Shown in pieces: positions 17,240 to 25,991 of a stretch of DNA of 64,000 nucleotides. Under the pieces are notes generated by a model. The model made no database searches and was not told the origin of the DNA. It saw nothing but the letters and a program-made list of their open reading frames with translations. Source of the stretch: CAINDZ01 sp964399195 (GTDB lineage Bacteria; Krumholzibacteriota; Krumholzibacteriia; LZORAL124-64-63); assembly GCA_964399195.1 (NCBI GenBank), contig CAYNPY010000004.1, forward strand, positions 1-64,000, given 5' to 3'. Each line of letters starts with the position of its first letter. Position 1 is the stretch's first letter. A program made the position numbers and the translations under genes.

Positions 17240-18288
17240 CGGGCCGGACCCGGTCGGCAGGCGGCACTCAGCAGCGCGGCCGTCTCGACGCCACGCGTCA
17301 CGAGACGCCGCGCTCCCTCGCGCAGCCCCTCGCTGTGCTCCACCGCCTCCACGTTTCGCTCCATGTCCTCGGCGTCCCAGCCCCGGCTGTGCGCGATGAA
17401 CGGGAACTGCGGGAAGCGGAAGCCGATTTCCGCGAAGAACGTCAGCAACTGGCCGGCCACGGCCTGGATGTTGTCCTGCCCCCCGGTGATGATGAACGTC
17501 GCCACCTTGTCGCGGATCAGCACCCGGTCGTTGGTCGTTATCTGGTTCTGGATGCAGTTCATCCGCTCGGCCATCTTGTAGAAGAGGCTGCTGGCGTTTC
17601 CCCAGCGGATGGGCGTCGCCAGCACGAGCATGTCGGCCCAGAACACCAGCGCCTCGTAGACCTGCTCCATCTCGTCGGCCGTGTCGGCCTGCGTGATCGT
17701 GCAGGGCCAGGTGCACGCCTTGGCGCCCGTCGAGTAGTAGCCTTCACAGTTGCGGAACTTCAGGTCGTTCAGCTTCAGGAGCCGCGTCTGGGCGCCCAGG
17801 GCCGAGGCCGCGTGCTCGAGCGCCACGCCGAGCAGCAGCTCCGACGTCGAGACGCGCGGCGCGGCGCGGTTCATCACCGTCGTCGAGATCCCGAGCACCC
17901 GCACGGGCCCCGGCTCGCGCACGATCTCCCGTTCAAGGCGGTGCTTCGCCGGCTCGGCCGCGGCCGCGCCGCGCCCGGAGGCGAGGTCGACGCGGACTCG
18001 CCCGTCGCGTTCCTCGACGTCGTAAGCGGCGACACCGGCGCGGTCCCCGGGCAGGCGGCCCGTGAGGCGATCGTACTGCCAGTGGTGCCACGGGCAGACG
18101 ATGTTGCCGCCGGCGAGCGCTCCCTGTTCGAGAAGGCCGCCCCGGTGCGCGCAGGTGGCGTCGATGGCGCCGAACTTCCCGTCGGCGTACGACAGCACCA
18201 GCGCGAGCCCGCCCGCCTCGACGCGCGTGAGCGGCCGGTCGCGCAGGTCGGCGGCGGCCCCGACATCCAGCCATTGACGGTCCGTCAT
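17236..18288 (-). CDS. Rieske [2Fe-2S] domain fused to flavodoxin-like NAD(P)H-dependent oxidoreductase
   Basis: 350 residues, cytoplasmic, no signal peptide. Residues 1-110 form a Rieske ferredoxin domain with both cluster motifs, C46-A-H48 and C65-P-W-H68, in dioxygenase-ferredoxin style. From about residue 128 (VRVLGISTTVMN) it is an NADPH-dependent FMN reductase/iron-sulfur-flavoprotein-like fold. This part has a Cys segment (KFRNCEGYY to CTWPCTIT) and LVLATPIRWGNASSLFYKMAERMN. The pairing suggests internal electron flow between flavin and a [2Fe-2S] centre. The partner and substrate are unknown. The start is supported by AAGGAG. Confidence 0.82.
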   Translation of the reverse strand: MTDRQWLDVGAAADLRDRPLTRVEAGGLALVLSYADGKFGAIDATCAHRGGLLEQGALAGGNIVCPWHHWQYDRLTGRLPGDRAGVAAYDVEERDGRVRVDLASGRGAAAAEPAKHRLEREIVREPGPVRVLGISTTVMNRAAPRVSTSELLLGVALEHAASALGAQTRLLKLNDLKFRNCEGYYSTGAKACTWPCTITQADTADEMEQVYEALVFWADMLVLATPIRWGNASSLFYKMAERMNCIQNQITTNDRVLIRDKVATFIITGGQDNIQAVAGQLLTFFAEIGFRFPQFPFIAHSRGWDAEDMERNVEAVEHSEGLREGARRLVTRGVETAALLSAACRPGPAR

Positions 18289-18312
18289 CGTCTTCTCCTT
18301 GTGGCCGGGAGA

Positions 18313-18332
18313 GCCGCCGCGGTCGCGGCGGC
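18313..18332 (-). terminator. Hairpin between the subtilase and Rieske genes
   Basis: 8-bp perfect stem GCCGCCGC/GCGGCGGC with a 4-base loop, downstream of the subtilase stop on the minus strand. There is no U run, so factor-independent termination is uncertain. Confidence 0.35.
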
Positions 18333-18472
18333 CAGGCGCAGAATCAACACATGTTCGCCGGGCGGCGCCACGGGCACGCTACCCGCGCCTGCTGGTGCGA
18401 GGCGCCGGCGACCGTCGGCCGCCGGCGCCCGTCCGCGTGGGTTGCGTCGCTCCGCCCTGGCCGACGCCGCCC

Positions 18473-21400
18473 CTACTTCACCAGCACGAGCTTCAGCGAG
18501 ACCGCCTCGCCGCCCGCGCGCAGCCGCGCCACGTAGACGCCCGCCGCCACGCCGCGGCCCTGGTCGTCGCGGCCGTCCCAGGCGACGGGCAGCCGTCCGG
18601 CCTCCACCGCGCCGTCCAGCAACCGCCGCACCAGCCGGCCGCGAGCGTCATGGACTGCGAGCACGGCCTCGCCGCCGCGCGGGATGTCGCAGAAGATCGT
18701 GGTCCCCGGATTGAACGGGTTCGGCTGCGCGCCGACCAGCGCCAGCTTCGCGGGCGGCAAGGTCGGTTCCGCCGACGCCGCCGGGTTCTCGACCACCTGC
18801 AGCACCATGTTCACGGGCAGCAGCCCCAGGCGCTGCACGTACCCGGCGGGCCAGGCGACGTGAAGCGAGTCGACGCGCGTGTCGGCCCCGAGCCCGAACT
18901 CGACCAGCAGGTCGCCCTGGCCGGGACCGGCGGTCATGTCCGAGATCTCGCGCATCTGCCTGCCCAGCGTCGGGGACCACACGGTCACCCGCGTCCCGAT
19001 CGCCGAGCGGTTGCGGCCCACCCCGGTCAGATTCACGTGCAGCCAGGCGTTGCCGTTGTTGAGGTCGTTGCGCAGCAGCTTGTTCGCCGATCCCCAGTTG
19101 GCCACGTACAGGTCCAGGTCCCCGTCCAGATCGAAGTCGGCGAAGGCTGCCGCCCGGCCCAGCCCCGTGTCGCCCAACGGACCGCTCGTGGCGTTGGTGA
19201 AGACGCCGCCGCCGTCGTTGCGCAGCAACCGGTTCGCCGTGCAACCGAAACCCGAGTTGCAGCCGTTGACTACGTACAGGTCCAGGTCCCCGTCGTTGTC
19301 GTAGTCGCCCCAGCAGGCGCCGTAGCCGCCGCCGGCATCCCCCAGCGCGCCTCCCGTCACGTCCGTGAAGACACCGCCGCCGTCGTTGCGGAGCAGGCGG
19401 TTCGGCAGGCCGACGCCCTTGACCAGGTACAGGTCCAGGTCGCCGTCGTTGTCGTAGTCGCCCCAGCAGGCGCCGAACGAGGGGCCCGCGTCCAGCAGCG
19501 GCCCCGCCGTGACGTCCGTGAAGTTGGGCCAGTCGTTGCGGAGCATGCGGCTCGGCTGCGGACCGTACTTGGTCAGGAAGCAGTCCAGGTCGCCGTCGCC
19601 GTCGTAGTCGGCCCAGGCGGCGTCGCGCGAGTCGTCGAAGTCGTCCAGCGGCGGCTGCGTGACGTCGGCGAAGCCGGGTCCGCCCGGCAACGCCAGCCCG
19701 CCGCGGAACAGCCGGTTCGGCAGGCCGTTGACCATGGTCACGTAGAGGTCCAGGTCCCCGTCGTTGTCGACGTCCAGCCAGGTCACGCCGGCCGCGTCGC
19801 CGGGATCGCTCTCGGGCATCCTCATCTGGTCGGTGAACGGAACGATGTCGTTGCGCAGGAGCCGGTTCGGCGCCTGGAAGTTGCCCACGTAGAGGTCGGG
19901 GTCGCCGTCGTTGTCGTAGTCGCCCCACTCGGCGGCGGCGCCCGCGGCCTGGTTGGCTTCCGGCATGTTCGTGAAGTCCATGAAGGTGCCGCCGCCGAAG
20001 TTCTCCAGCAGTTTGGCCGTGCTCTGGAAGTTCACCACGTAGAGATCCGGATCGCCGTCGCCTTCCCGGTCGCCCCAGGCGATCGAATTGGTGAGCCCCG
20101 TGTCGCCCAGCGGCCCGCTGGTCACGTCGGTCCACGTCGCGGCCGGCGTCAACTGCGTGATGGCCGCCAGCAGGTCCGGCCGCGGCCCGATCGGCTTGAG
20201 CCCCACCGAGTCCTGCGGCGTGCCGGTCAGCTTCAGTGTGGCGCGCATCACCGCCGGCGTGATGGGCGTGGCCTGCCCCAGGCCCGCCCACCAGCCCTGC
20301 AGGCAGGCCACCGCGCCGGCCACCACCGGCGAGGCGCTGGAGGTGCCGTTGAACGTCTGCGTGTAGTGGAGGTTCACGCCCTCGCTGCTGTGCAGGTCGG
20401 CGTTGTGGCCGGTCGTCACCACGTTCTCGCCCCAGCCCTGCAGGTCGAAGCGCGGGCCATAGCTGGAGAAGCCCATGCGCACGCGGTCGCCGCGCAGCGT
20501 CAGGCCGGTGCCGCCGGCGCCGACGATGATGGCGCCCGAGTCGCCGGCCCAACTCATCGTCCCCGTGTCGACGTTGCCGTTGCCGCCCGCCTCCACGACG
20601 TGGATGCCCAGGGCCACCGCGGCCTGGATCGCCAGGTAGACCGAGTTCTGTCCCTGCGACATGCCGGTGGTCGCGTTCCACCATTCGATGGGCACGAACT
20701 TGCCCTGGCGCGCGGTGCCGGAGTAGTCCCACTGCTGTTCCAGCACCATCACGTCGCCCGCCCCCAGCGCGCTGGCCGCGGCCTGGATCGCGCCCGACGG
20801 GTTCCAGAACGGCGTCGAACCGTAGAACGTGCCGCACGTGAGCAGGGACGCGCCGTGGCTGATGCCGGTCGTGCCCCAGCCGTTGCTGTCGCTGGCCAGC
20901 ACGCCGAGCACGGCGGTGCCGTGCGGGGCGCTCGGATTGATGGCCAGGTGCGGGTCGACGCTGCTCGGAATGATCTGAGAACCGAATGCTTTCGTGACGT
21001 CCAGATGGTTGTAGTTCCAGTCGTACTCCAGGTCGCAAATGGTCACGCCCGCTCCGTTGCCGCCGGCCTGAGCCCAGGCATAGAGCGCGTTGATGCCGGC
21101 CGGCGGCGGCGTCGGCGGGTTCAGGTAGCGCTGCTGGCTCACGAACGAGCCGGGCACCGGCAGCTCCTGCGGCAGCGGCACCGGGTAGGCCAGGTGCACG
21201 CCGGGCAGCGCCTCGAGGTCCGCCGCCAGCAGCCACAGCGCGGGCTCCGGCTGCAGGAAGCGCAGGATGTACATGTTGTTCAGGTTGTAGAGATCCTCGC
21301 CGGTTCGCGCCTCGCCCTCGATCTCCCACATGTCCAGCACGGCCTCCGGCACGTCGGACAGGCGCTGCCACTCGTACGGGCGGGGCGCCAGCAACGCTGC

Positions 21401-21595
21401 GATGCCGGCCGTCGCGTCCAGCCCGCTGTGATCGACCAGCACGCCGCCGACCAGGCGCACCGCGCTCTCGGGGATGAACAGGACTTCGAGGAGGTTCGGC
21501 TCGGCGGGATAGCGTTCTTGCGCGGCCGCGGGAACCGCGGCGGTCAGGCAGGCGAGCATCAGGAGGCACGCCGCCGGAGTGAAGCGGGTGGGCAT
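18473..21595 (-). CDS. Secreted subtilisin-like (S8) protease with FG-GAP/VCBS repeats, ASPIC/UnbV domain and FlgD-Ig-type tail
   Basis: 1,040-residue exported protease. The ATG at 21595, behind GAGGAGG, opens a signal peptide. The S8 domain has Asp (VTICDLEYD, D188), His (APHGTAVLG, H225), the oxyanion Asn (EAGGNGN, N339) and Ser (FNGTSSASPVVAG, S419), so the triad is complete. From about residue 500 to 880 lie seven FG-GAP/VCBS-like repeats of the form WGDYDNDGDLDLYVVN then NRLLRNDGG; these should bind calcium and form a propeller. An ASPIC/UnbV-like segment (AWLHVNLTGVGRNRSAIGTR) follows. The last 85 residues are a FlgD-Ig/T9SS-type sorting domain beginning PNPFNPGTTIF and ending LVLVK. 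Confidence 0.92.
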   Translation of the reverse strand: MPTRFTPAACLLMLACLTAAVPAAAQERYPAEPNLLEVLFIPESAVRLVGGVLVDHSGLDATAGIAALLAPRPYEWQRLSDVPEAVLDMWEIEGEARTGEDLYNLNNMYILRFLQPEPALWLLAADLEALPGVHLAYPVPLPQELPVPGSFVSQQRYLNPPTPPPAGINALYAWAQAGGNGAGVTICDLEYDWNYNHLDVTKAFGSQIIPSSVDPHLAINPSAPHGTAVLGVLASDSNGWGTTGISHGASLLTCGTFYGSTPFWNPSGAIQAAASALGAGDVMVLEQQWDYSGTARQGKFVPIEWWNATTGMSQGQNSVYLAIQAAVALGIHVVEAGGNGNVDTGTMSWAGDSGAIIVGAGGTGLTLRGDRVRMGFSSYGPRFDLQGWGENVVTTGHNADLHSSEGVNLHYTQTFNGTSSASPVVAGAVACLQGWWAGLGQATPITPAVMRATLKLTGTPQDSVGLKPIGPRPDLLAAITQLTPAATWTDVTSGPLGDTGLTNSIAWGDREGDGDPDLYVVNFQSTAKLLENFGGGTFMDFTNMPEANQAAGAAAEWGDYDNDGDPDLYVGNFQAPNRLLRNDIVPFTDQMRMPESDPGDAAGVTWLDVDNDGDLDLYVTMVNGLPNRLFRGGLALPGGPGFADVTQPPLDDFDDSRDAAWADYDGDGDLDCFLTKYGPQPSRMLRNDWPNFTDVTAGPLLDAGPSFGACWGDYDNDGDLDLYLVKGVGLPNRLLRNDGGGVFTDVTGGALGDAGGGYGACWGDYDNDGDLDLYVVNGCNSGFGCTANRLLRNDGGGVFTNATSGPLGDTGLGRAAAFADFDLDGDLDLYVANWGSANKLLRNDLNNGNAWLHVNLTGVGRNRSAIGTRVTVWSPTLGRQMREISDMTAGPGQGDLLVEFGLGADTRVDSLHVAWPAGYVQRLGLLPVNMVLQVVENPAASAEPTLPPAKLALVGAQPNPFNPGTTIFCDIPRGGEAVLAVHDARGRLVRRLLDGAVEAGRLPVAWDGRDDQGRGVAAGVYVARLRAGGEAVSLKLVLVK

Positions 21596-21941
21596 CACGT
21601 CTCCTCCTCTGCGACAGGGCAATCCTCGTCTCGAAGGAGAATCTACCACAAATCGGATATTGGTTTTCTCTATCAAAACAGGATGGTTTCACCCCGACCT
21701 TTCCGGCGTCGCGGCGCGCCCCCCGCGCAGCGGCGGCCCAAGACAGCGCCCTTCTTGTTAAATCATTATCAACAAACGAGATGAATCATCCTTGCCCCCG
21801 CGGCGCCGGGCCACCAATGTTGCGTTCGCCTATCCGGCCCCGGTCCGCCGCCACGGCGCCCCGTCGCCCGGCCCGTCAAGCCCCGACCCCCGCGGACAAG
21901 GATGTGCCCCGGGCCGGGACTGAACCCGGGATCCCACGGAC
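21596..21941. other. Divergent intergenic region (346 bases), no gene seen
   Basis: Lies between the minus-strand subtilase and the plus-strand SulP gene. It holds two AT-rich patches (about 21640-21690 and 21755-21795) that are likely promoter areas, although no box pair with good spacing was found. A weak inverted repeat TTGTT-N11-AACAA sits at 21755-21775. A GC hairpin precedes the SulP start near 21907-21930. Confidence 0.5.
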
Positions 21942-23615
21942 ATGAACTGGCTCGCCCCCGACCTGACGCCGAAGCTCGTCACCACCTTCCGCGACGGCTA
22001 CACCCGACAAGACCTGACCCGCGACGCGCTGGCCGGCCTGGTGGTGGGCATCGTCGCCCTGCCTCTGAGCATCGCCTTCGGCATCGCCTCGGGCGTCAGG
22101 CCGGAGCAGGGCCTGTTCACGGCCATCATCGCGGGGTTCCTCATCTCGGCGCTGGGCGGCAGCCGCGTGCAGATCGGCGGCCCCACCGGCGCCTTCGTCG
22201 TCATCGTCGCCGGCATCGTCGCGAAGTTCGGCTACGCGGGGCTGGCCGTCGCCACGATCATGGCCGGCGCGCTGCTGGTGGCGATGTCGATCGCTCGCCT
22301 GGGCAACGTCATCAAGTTCATCCCCTACCCGGTCATCATCGGCTTCACCAGCGGCATCGCGATCATCATCGCCATGGGGCAGATCGGCGACGGCCTGGGC
22401 CTGCCGGCGGGCGAGGCGCCGGCGCACTTCTGGCCGCGCTGCCTCTACTACCTGAGGAGCCTGCCGGCCACGAACCTGACGGCCGCGGCGATCTGCCTGG
22501 GCTCGGTGGTCATCACCAAGCAGTGGTCGCGCGTGACCGTGCGCGTTCCCGGCCCGCTGGTGGCGCTGCTGTTGACGACGATCGTCGTGCGCGTGTTCGA
22601 GCTGCCGGTCGACACCATCGGCAGCCGCTTCGGCGAGGTCCCGGCCGGCCTGCCCAGGCCTTCGCTGCCGCGCTTCGACTTCTCGCAGATCGGAGCGCTG
22701 TTCTCGCCCGCGCTGTCGATCGCGCTGCTGGGCGCCATCGAGTCGCTGCTCAGCGCCATGGTGGCCGACGGCATGATCGGCGGCCGCCACCGCGCCAACG
22801 CCGAGCTGATGGGCCAGGGCATCGCCAACCTCGTGGTGCCGTTCTTCGGCGGCATCCCCGCCACCGGCGCCATCGCGCGCACGGCGACCAACGTGAAGAA
22901 CGGCGGGCGCTCGCCGATCGCGGGCATCGTCCACGCGTTGACCTTGCTGATGATCCTGATGGTCGCCGGCAAGTGGGCCGCCTACATCCCGCTGGCCGCG
23001 CTGGCCGGCATCCTGCTGGTCGTGGCCTACAACATGAGCGAGTGGCGCGTCTTCCGGCAGCTCCTGCGCGCGCCCCGCGGCGACGTGCTGGTGCTGCTCT
23101 CGACGTTCGTGCTGACGGTGGTCGTGGACCTCAACGTGGCCATCCAGGTGGGCATGGTGCTGTCGTCGGTGCTGCTGATGCTGCGCATGGCCGAGGTCAC
23201 GCAGGTGCGCGCCGTGCGCGACGCGCTGGACTACGAGACCGCGCCCGGCGATCCCCCGACGCCGGTCGAGCTGCCGCCGGAGGTGGCGGTGTTCGAGATC
23301 AACGGCACCTTCTGCTTCGGGGCGGCGCGCTCGTTCACCGAGACCCTGCAGGCCGACCGCCATCGCCCCCGCGTGGTGATCCTGCGCATGCGGCACGTGC
23401 TGGCCATCGACGCCACCGGCCTCCACGCGCTGGAGGACGTGCAGAACCGCCTGCGCCAGCAGGGCACCACGCTGCTGCTGTCGGGCGTGCACGCCCAGCC
23501 GCTGGCGGCGATGACGCGGGCGGGCGCGGTGCAGCACATCGGCATCGACCACATGTTCGCCACGTTCCCCGACGCCGTGGCGCACGCGCGGGAGATCCTG
23601 GCCTCGCCACGCTGA
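21942..23615 (+). CDS. SulP-family anion (sulfate/bicarbonate) permease with STAS domain
   Basis: 557-residue inner-membrane transporter. The transmembrane part (about residues 25-410) carries the SulP signature region ALAGLVVGIVALPLSIAFGI, GGPTGAFVVIVAGIVAKFGY and, later, GGIPATGAIARTATNVKNGG. The C-terminal 120 residues are a STAS domain (PPEVAVFEINGTFCFGAAR; IDATGLHALEDV), where the usual Ser of the DSSG motif is replaced by Thr. Transport of bicarbonate, sulfate or another small anion is possible and the sequence does not decide. The ATG at 21942 has only a weak ribosome site. Confidence 0.92.
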   Translation: MNWLAPDLTPKLVTTFRDGYTRQDLTRDALAGLVVGIVALPLSIAFGIASGVRPEQGLFTAIIAGFLISALGGSRVQIGGPTGAFVVIVAGIVAKFGYAGLAVATIMAGALLVAMSIARLGNVIKFIPYPVIIGFTSGIAIIIAMGQIGDGLGLPAGEAPAHFWPRCLYYLRSLPATNLTAAAICLGSVVITKQWSRVTVRVPGPLVALLLTTIVVRVFELPVDTIGSRFGEVPAGLPRPSLPRFDFSQIGALFSPALSIALLGAIESLLSAMVADGMIGGRHRANAELMGQGIANLVVPFFGGIPATGAIARTATNVKNGGRSPIAGIVHALTLLMILMVAGKWAAYIPLAALAGILLVVAYNMSEWRVFRQLLRAPRGDVLVLLSTFVLTVVVDLNVAIQVGMVLSSVLLMLRMAEVTQVRAVRDALDYETAPGDPPTPVELPPEVAVFEINGTFCFGAARSFTETLQADRHRPRVVILRMRHVLAIDATGLHALEDVQNRLRQQGTTLLLSGVHAQPLAAMTRAGAVQHIGIDHMFATFPDAVAHAREILASPR

Positions 23616-23661
23616 AGCGGGCGCCGACGGAACCCGTCCGCGCGGCGCCCGCCCCCCGGTC

Positions 23662-25551
23662 TCAGGCGCCGCGCGGCGCCTTGGCGCCGGCCTTGCCACC
23701 CGTCATCAGCGACACCACCACCAGCGCCAGGAAGCTCAGCGGGATCGAGACGATGCCCGGCTGCCCCAGCTTGTGCCAGGCCTCGGCGGCCGTGCGACCG
23801 TACGGCCCGGCGAACATTTCCGGCCCGGTCAGGATGATCCCCAGCGCCGCGACGATGCCGACGGTGATCGAGGCCACGATGCCCGCCGCCGTGGTCCGCT
23901 TCCAGAACAGCAGCATGACGATGGCCGGCAGGTTGGCCGACGCCGCCACCGCGAAGGCCCAGCCGACCAGGAAACTCACGTTCACGCCCCGGAAGAGGAT
24001 GCCCAGGACGATCGCGACGATGCCGACCGCGAAGGCCGCCACCTTGCCGGCGCGCACCTTCTTCTGCTCCGTCAGGTTCATGCGGCCGAAGCGGTCCATC
24101 AGGTCGTGAGCCACCGCGCCCGAGGCCGCCACGATCAGGCCCGCCACCGTGCCCAGCACCGTGGCGAACGCGATCGCCGAGATCAGCGCGAACAGCAGCT
24201 TGCCGAACGACATCGCCAGCAGCGGCGCCGACATGTTGTTGTCGGCCGGGTTGACGGTGCCGTTGGTCGCCGCGCCCAGGCCCATGAACAGCGTCAGCAC
24301 GTAGAAGAAGCCGATGGCGGCGATGGCCACGATGGTCGACTTCCGCGCGCAGGCCGGGCTGGGCACGGTGTAGTAACGGATCAGGATGTGCGGCAGCGCC
24401 GCGGTGCCCAGGAACAGCGCCAGCATCAGCGAGACGAAGTTCAGCTTGTTCCAGAAGTTGTCGACCTTGAACTTCACGCCCGGCTTCATCTGGTCGGTGC
24501 CGGTGACGTGCTTGGGGTAGTGGATGGTCACGCGATGGCCGGCCTCGTCGGTCACCTTGGTCGAGTGCCATTGCTCGATGCGCGTGTCGGGATGGGTCAG
24601 GCGCGCCAGGTAGGAGACCGGCGTCACCGTCCCGGTGCCGCGCGCCGCCGCCGCCGCCTCCATCCCGCCCAGGGCCGTCACGCGGCCGACCGGGCGCAGC
24701 AGGCCGCCGGCCTCGCCGTTGACCTCGCCGCCGACAACCCACTGCGTCTGCCACAGGTCGCCGTGGGCGTCGCGGCGCCACCACGCCGCGCCGCCCGGCC
24801 CCTCGAACTTCAGGAAGTCCCCGGCCGCGTGCGCCAGCCGGTGCCCGCCCGCGGTCAGCTCGGCCTCGGTGGTCTGCTGCGGCACGAACAGAAGCGCGCG
24901 CCCGGCGTCGTCCTTGAGCCCGGCCGGCTCGGTGCTCAGCCCGCGGAAGAGCAGGAACGCCACCATGATCGTCGAGAAGACGAGCAGCAGCGCGCCCTTG
25001 AGGAACTGCACGTAGGTGGTGGAGGCCATGCCCGCGGTGGCGACGATCGCGATGACGATCGTGCCGACCAGGATGACCCCGACCCAGTGCGGCAGCCCGA
25101 GCAGCGGCTCGACCAGCGAGCCGGCGCCGTTCATCTGCGGGATCAGGTAGCAGATCGAGACGACCAGCGTGGAGATCGCTGCGGCCAGCTTGATGCCGCG
25201 GCTGTCGTACTTCGCGTCCACCGCGTCGGTGAACGTGAACTTGCCCAGCCGCTTCATCGGCTCGGCGACGACGAACAGCGCCACGACCCAGCCCGCCAGG
25301 TAGCCGATCGAGTAGAGGAACCCGTCGTAGCCGAGCGTGGCGATCATGCCGCAGATGCCCAGGAACGAGGCCGCCGACAGGTAGTCGCCGGCGAAGCTGA
25401 TGCCGTTGACCGCCCAGTGGATCTGCCCGCCCGCGGCGTAGTAGCCGGCCGCCGACTTGGCCTTGCGCGCGAAGAAGTAGCTGAGATAGAGCACCGCGAC
25501 CACGAACAGCGTGAACACGACGATGGACAGCAAGGTGCCGTGGAGGCTCAT
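23662..25551 (-). CDS. actP: Sodium:solute symporter, cation/acetate symporter type
   Basis: 629-residue SSS-family transporter that likely imports acetate or another short monocarboxylate with Na+. The N-terminus and the region FFARKAKSAAGYYAAGGQIHW to NGISFAGDYLSAASFLG are typical of ActP. About 13 helices are expected. An ActP-like insert of hydrophilic residues (about 215-360) contains the segment with TDQMKPGVKFKVDNFWNKLNF. Its start overlaps the DUF485 gene by 4 bases (ATGA), the normal yjcH-actP arrangement. The gene symbol rests on family and operon layout; substrate is inferred. Confidence 0.9.
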   Translation of the reverse strand: MSLHGTLLSIVVFTLFVVAVLYLSYFFARKAKSAAGYYAAGGQIHWAVNGISFAGDYLSAASFLGICGMIATLGYDGFLYSIGYLAGWVVALFVVAEPMKRLGKFTFTDAVDAKYDSRGIKLAAAISTLVVSICYLIPQMNGAGSLVEPLLGLPHWVGVILVGTIVIAIVATAGMASTTYVQFLKGALLLVFSTIMVAFLLFRGLSTEPAGLKDDAGRALLFVPQQTTEAELTAGGHRLAHAAGDFLKFEGPGGAAWWRRDAHGDLWQTQWVVGGEVNGEAGGLLRPVGRVTALGGMEAAAAARGTGTVTPVSYLARLTHPDTRIEQWHSTKVTDEAGHRVTIHYPKHVTGTDQMKPGVKFKVDNFWNKLNFVSLMLALFLGTAALPHILIRYYTVPSPACARKSTIVAIAAIGFFYVLTLFMGLGAATNGTVNPADNNMSAPLLAMSFGKLLFALISAIAFATVLGTVAGLIVAASGAVAHDLMDRFGRMNLTEQKKVRAGKVAAFAVGIVAIVLGILFRGVNVSFLVGWAFAVAASANLPAIVMLLFWKRTTAAGIVASITVGIVAALGIILTGPEMFAGPYGRTAAEAWHKLGQPGIVSIPLSFLALVVVSLMTGGKAGAKAPRGA

Positions 25552-25841
25552 GAGCGGACCTCCCAGCGCGGGTCCTTCAGTTCGCGCTCCCGCTTGGTGC
25601 AGAGGTGGTTATAGATCAGCGCCATCACCAGCGCGATCACGATCAGACCCATGCCGTAGACCACGGCCAGGTTCAGGCCCGCCAGCACGATCGCCTGCAT
25701 GGCGCGGCCCTCGGTGGCGACGTTGACCAGCACGAAGCCGGCGTAGAACAGGCAGTAGACCAGGAACATCCACAGGCCGAGGCGGGTCTTGTACGGACTC
25801 GCGGGATCGGGCCCGGAATCCCGGGCGGGCTCGTGCAGCAT
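25548..25841 (-). CDS. DUF485 (YjcH-like) small membrane protein
   Basis: 97-residue inner-membrane protein with two helices (WMFLVYCLFYAGFVLVNV and NLAVVYGMGLIVIALVMALIY) and a basic tail (CTKRERELKD). DUF485 proteins are almost always encoded just before actP-type symporters and are thought to be accessory subunits. Here the stop and the next start overlap as ATGA. A promoter with an embedded inverted repeat lies at 25904-25933. Confidence 0.92.
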   Translation of the reverse strand: MLHEPARDSGPDPASPYKTRLGLWMFLVYCLFYAGFVLVNVATEGRAMQAIVLAGLNLAVVYGMGLIVIALVMALIYNHLCTKRERELKDPRWEVRS

Positions 25842-25903
25842 GGTTTCCTCCGGGGGCGGTGGCTGGGATCCGGGGGCCGCCGGCAGGACGGCGCCCGCCG
25901 GCG

Positions 25904-25932
25904 AGCATACTCCGTTGTTTTCCGATTAACAA
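25904..25932 (-). promoter_or_regulatory. Promoter of the DUF485-actP operon
   Basis: On the minus strand TTGTTA (25927-25932), a 17-base spacer and TATGCT (25904-25909). Each box matches consensus at 4 of 6 positions and lies in a rare AT-rich patch about 60 bases before the DUF485 start. Confidence 0.5.
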
Positions 25933-25933
25933 C
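25914..25933. promoter_or_regulatory. Inverted repeat GTTGTT-N8-AACAAC, possible operator
   Basis: Perfect 6-base arms at 25914-25919 and 25928-25933. It covers the -35 box and spacer of the DUF485-actP promoter and lies between divergent genes, one of which encodes a sensor. Binding protein unknown. Confidence 0.4.
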
Positions 25934-25991
25934 CCTTGTCCCGGATCCCGGCGCCGCGTTAAGCTGGGCGCGCGCCGCAACCGGGAGTCCC

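Noticed and set aside
21766..21774. TTATCAACA, one base from a DnaA box
   Set aside because: Single copy in a promoter-like AT patch, with no other boxes and no dnaA or dnaN nearby. An origin is not supported.
18299..21784. Very long open frame on the plus strand opposite the subtilase gene
   Set aside because: It is a GC-rich antisense shadow with Val/His/Arg-rich nonsense composition; the minus strand has signal peptide, catalytic triad and repeats.
21903..21935. Minus-strand stretch resembling a tRNA T-arm (CCGGG TTCAGT CCCGG)
   Set aside because: The T-loop has the wrong size for proper pairing, and no matching acceptor, anticodon or D-arm is found within tRNA distance.
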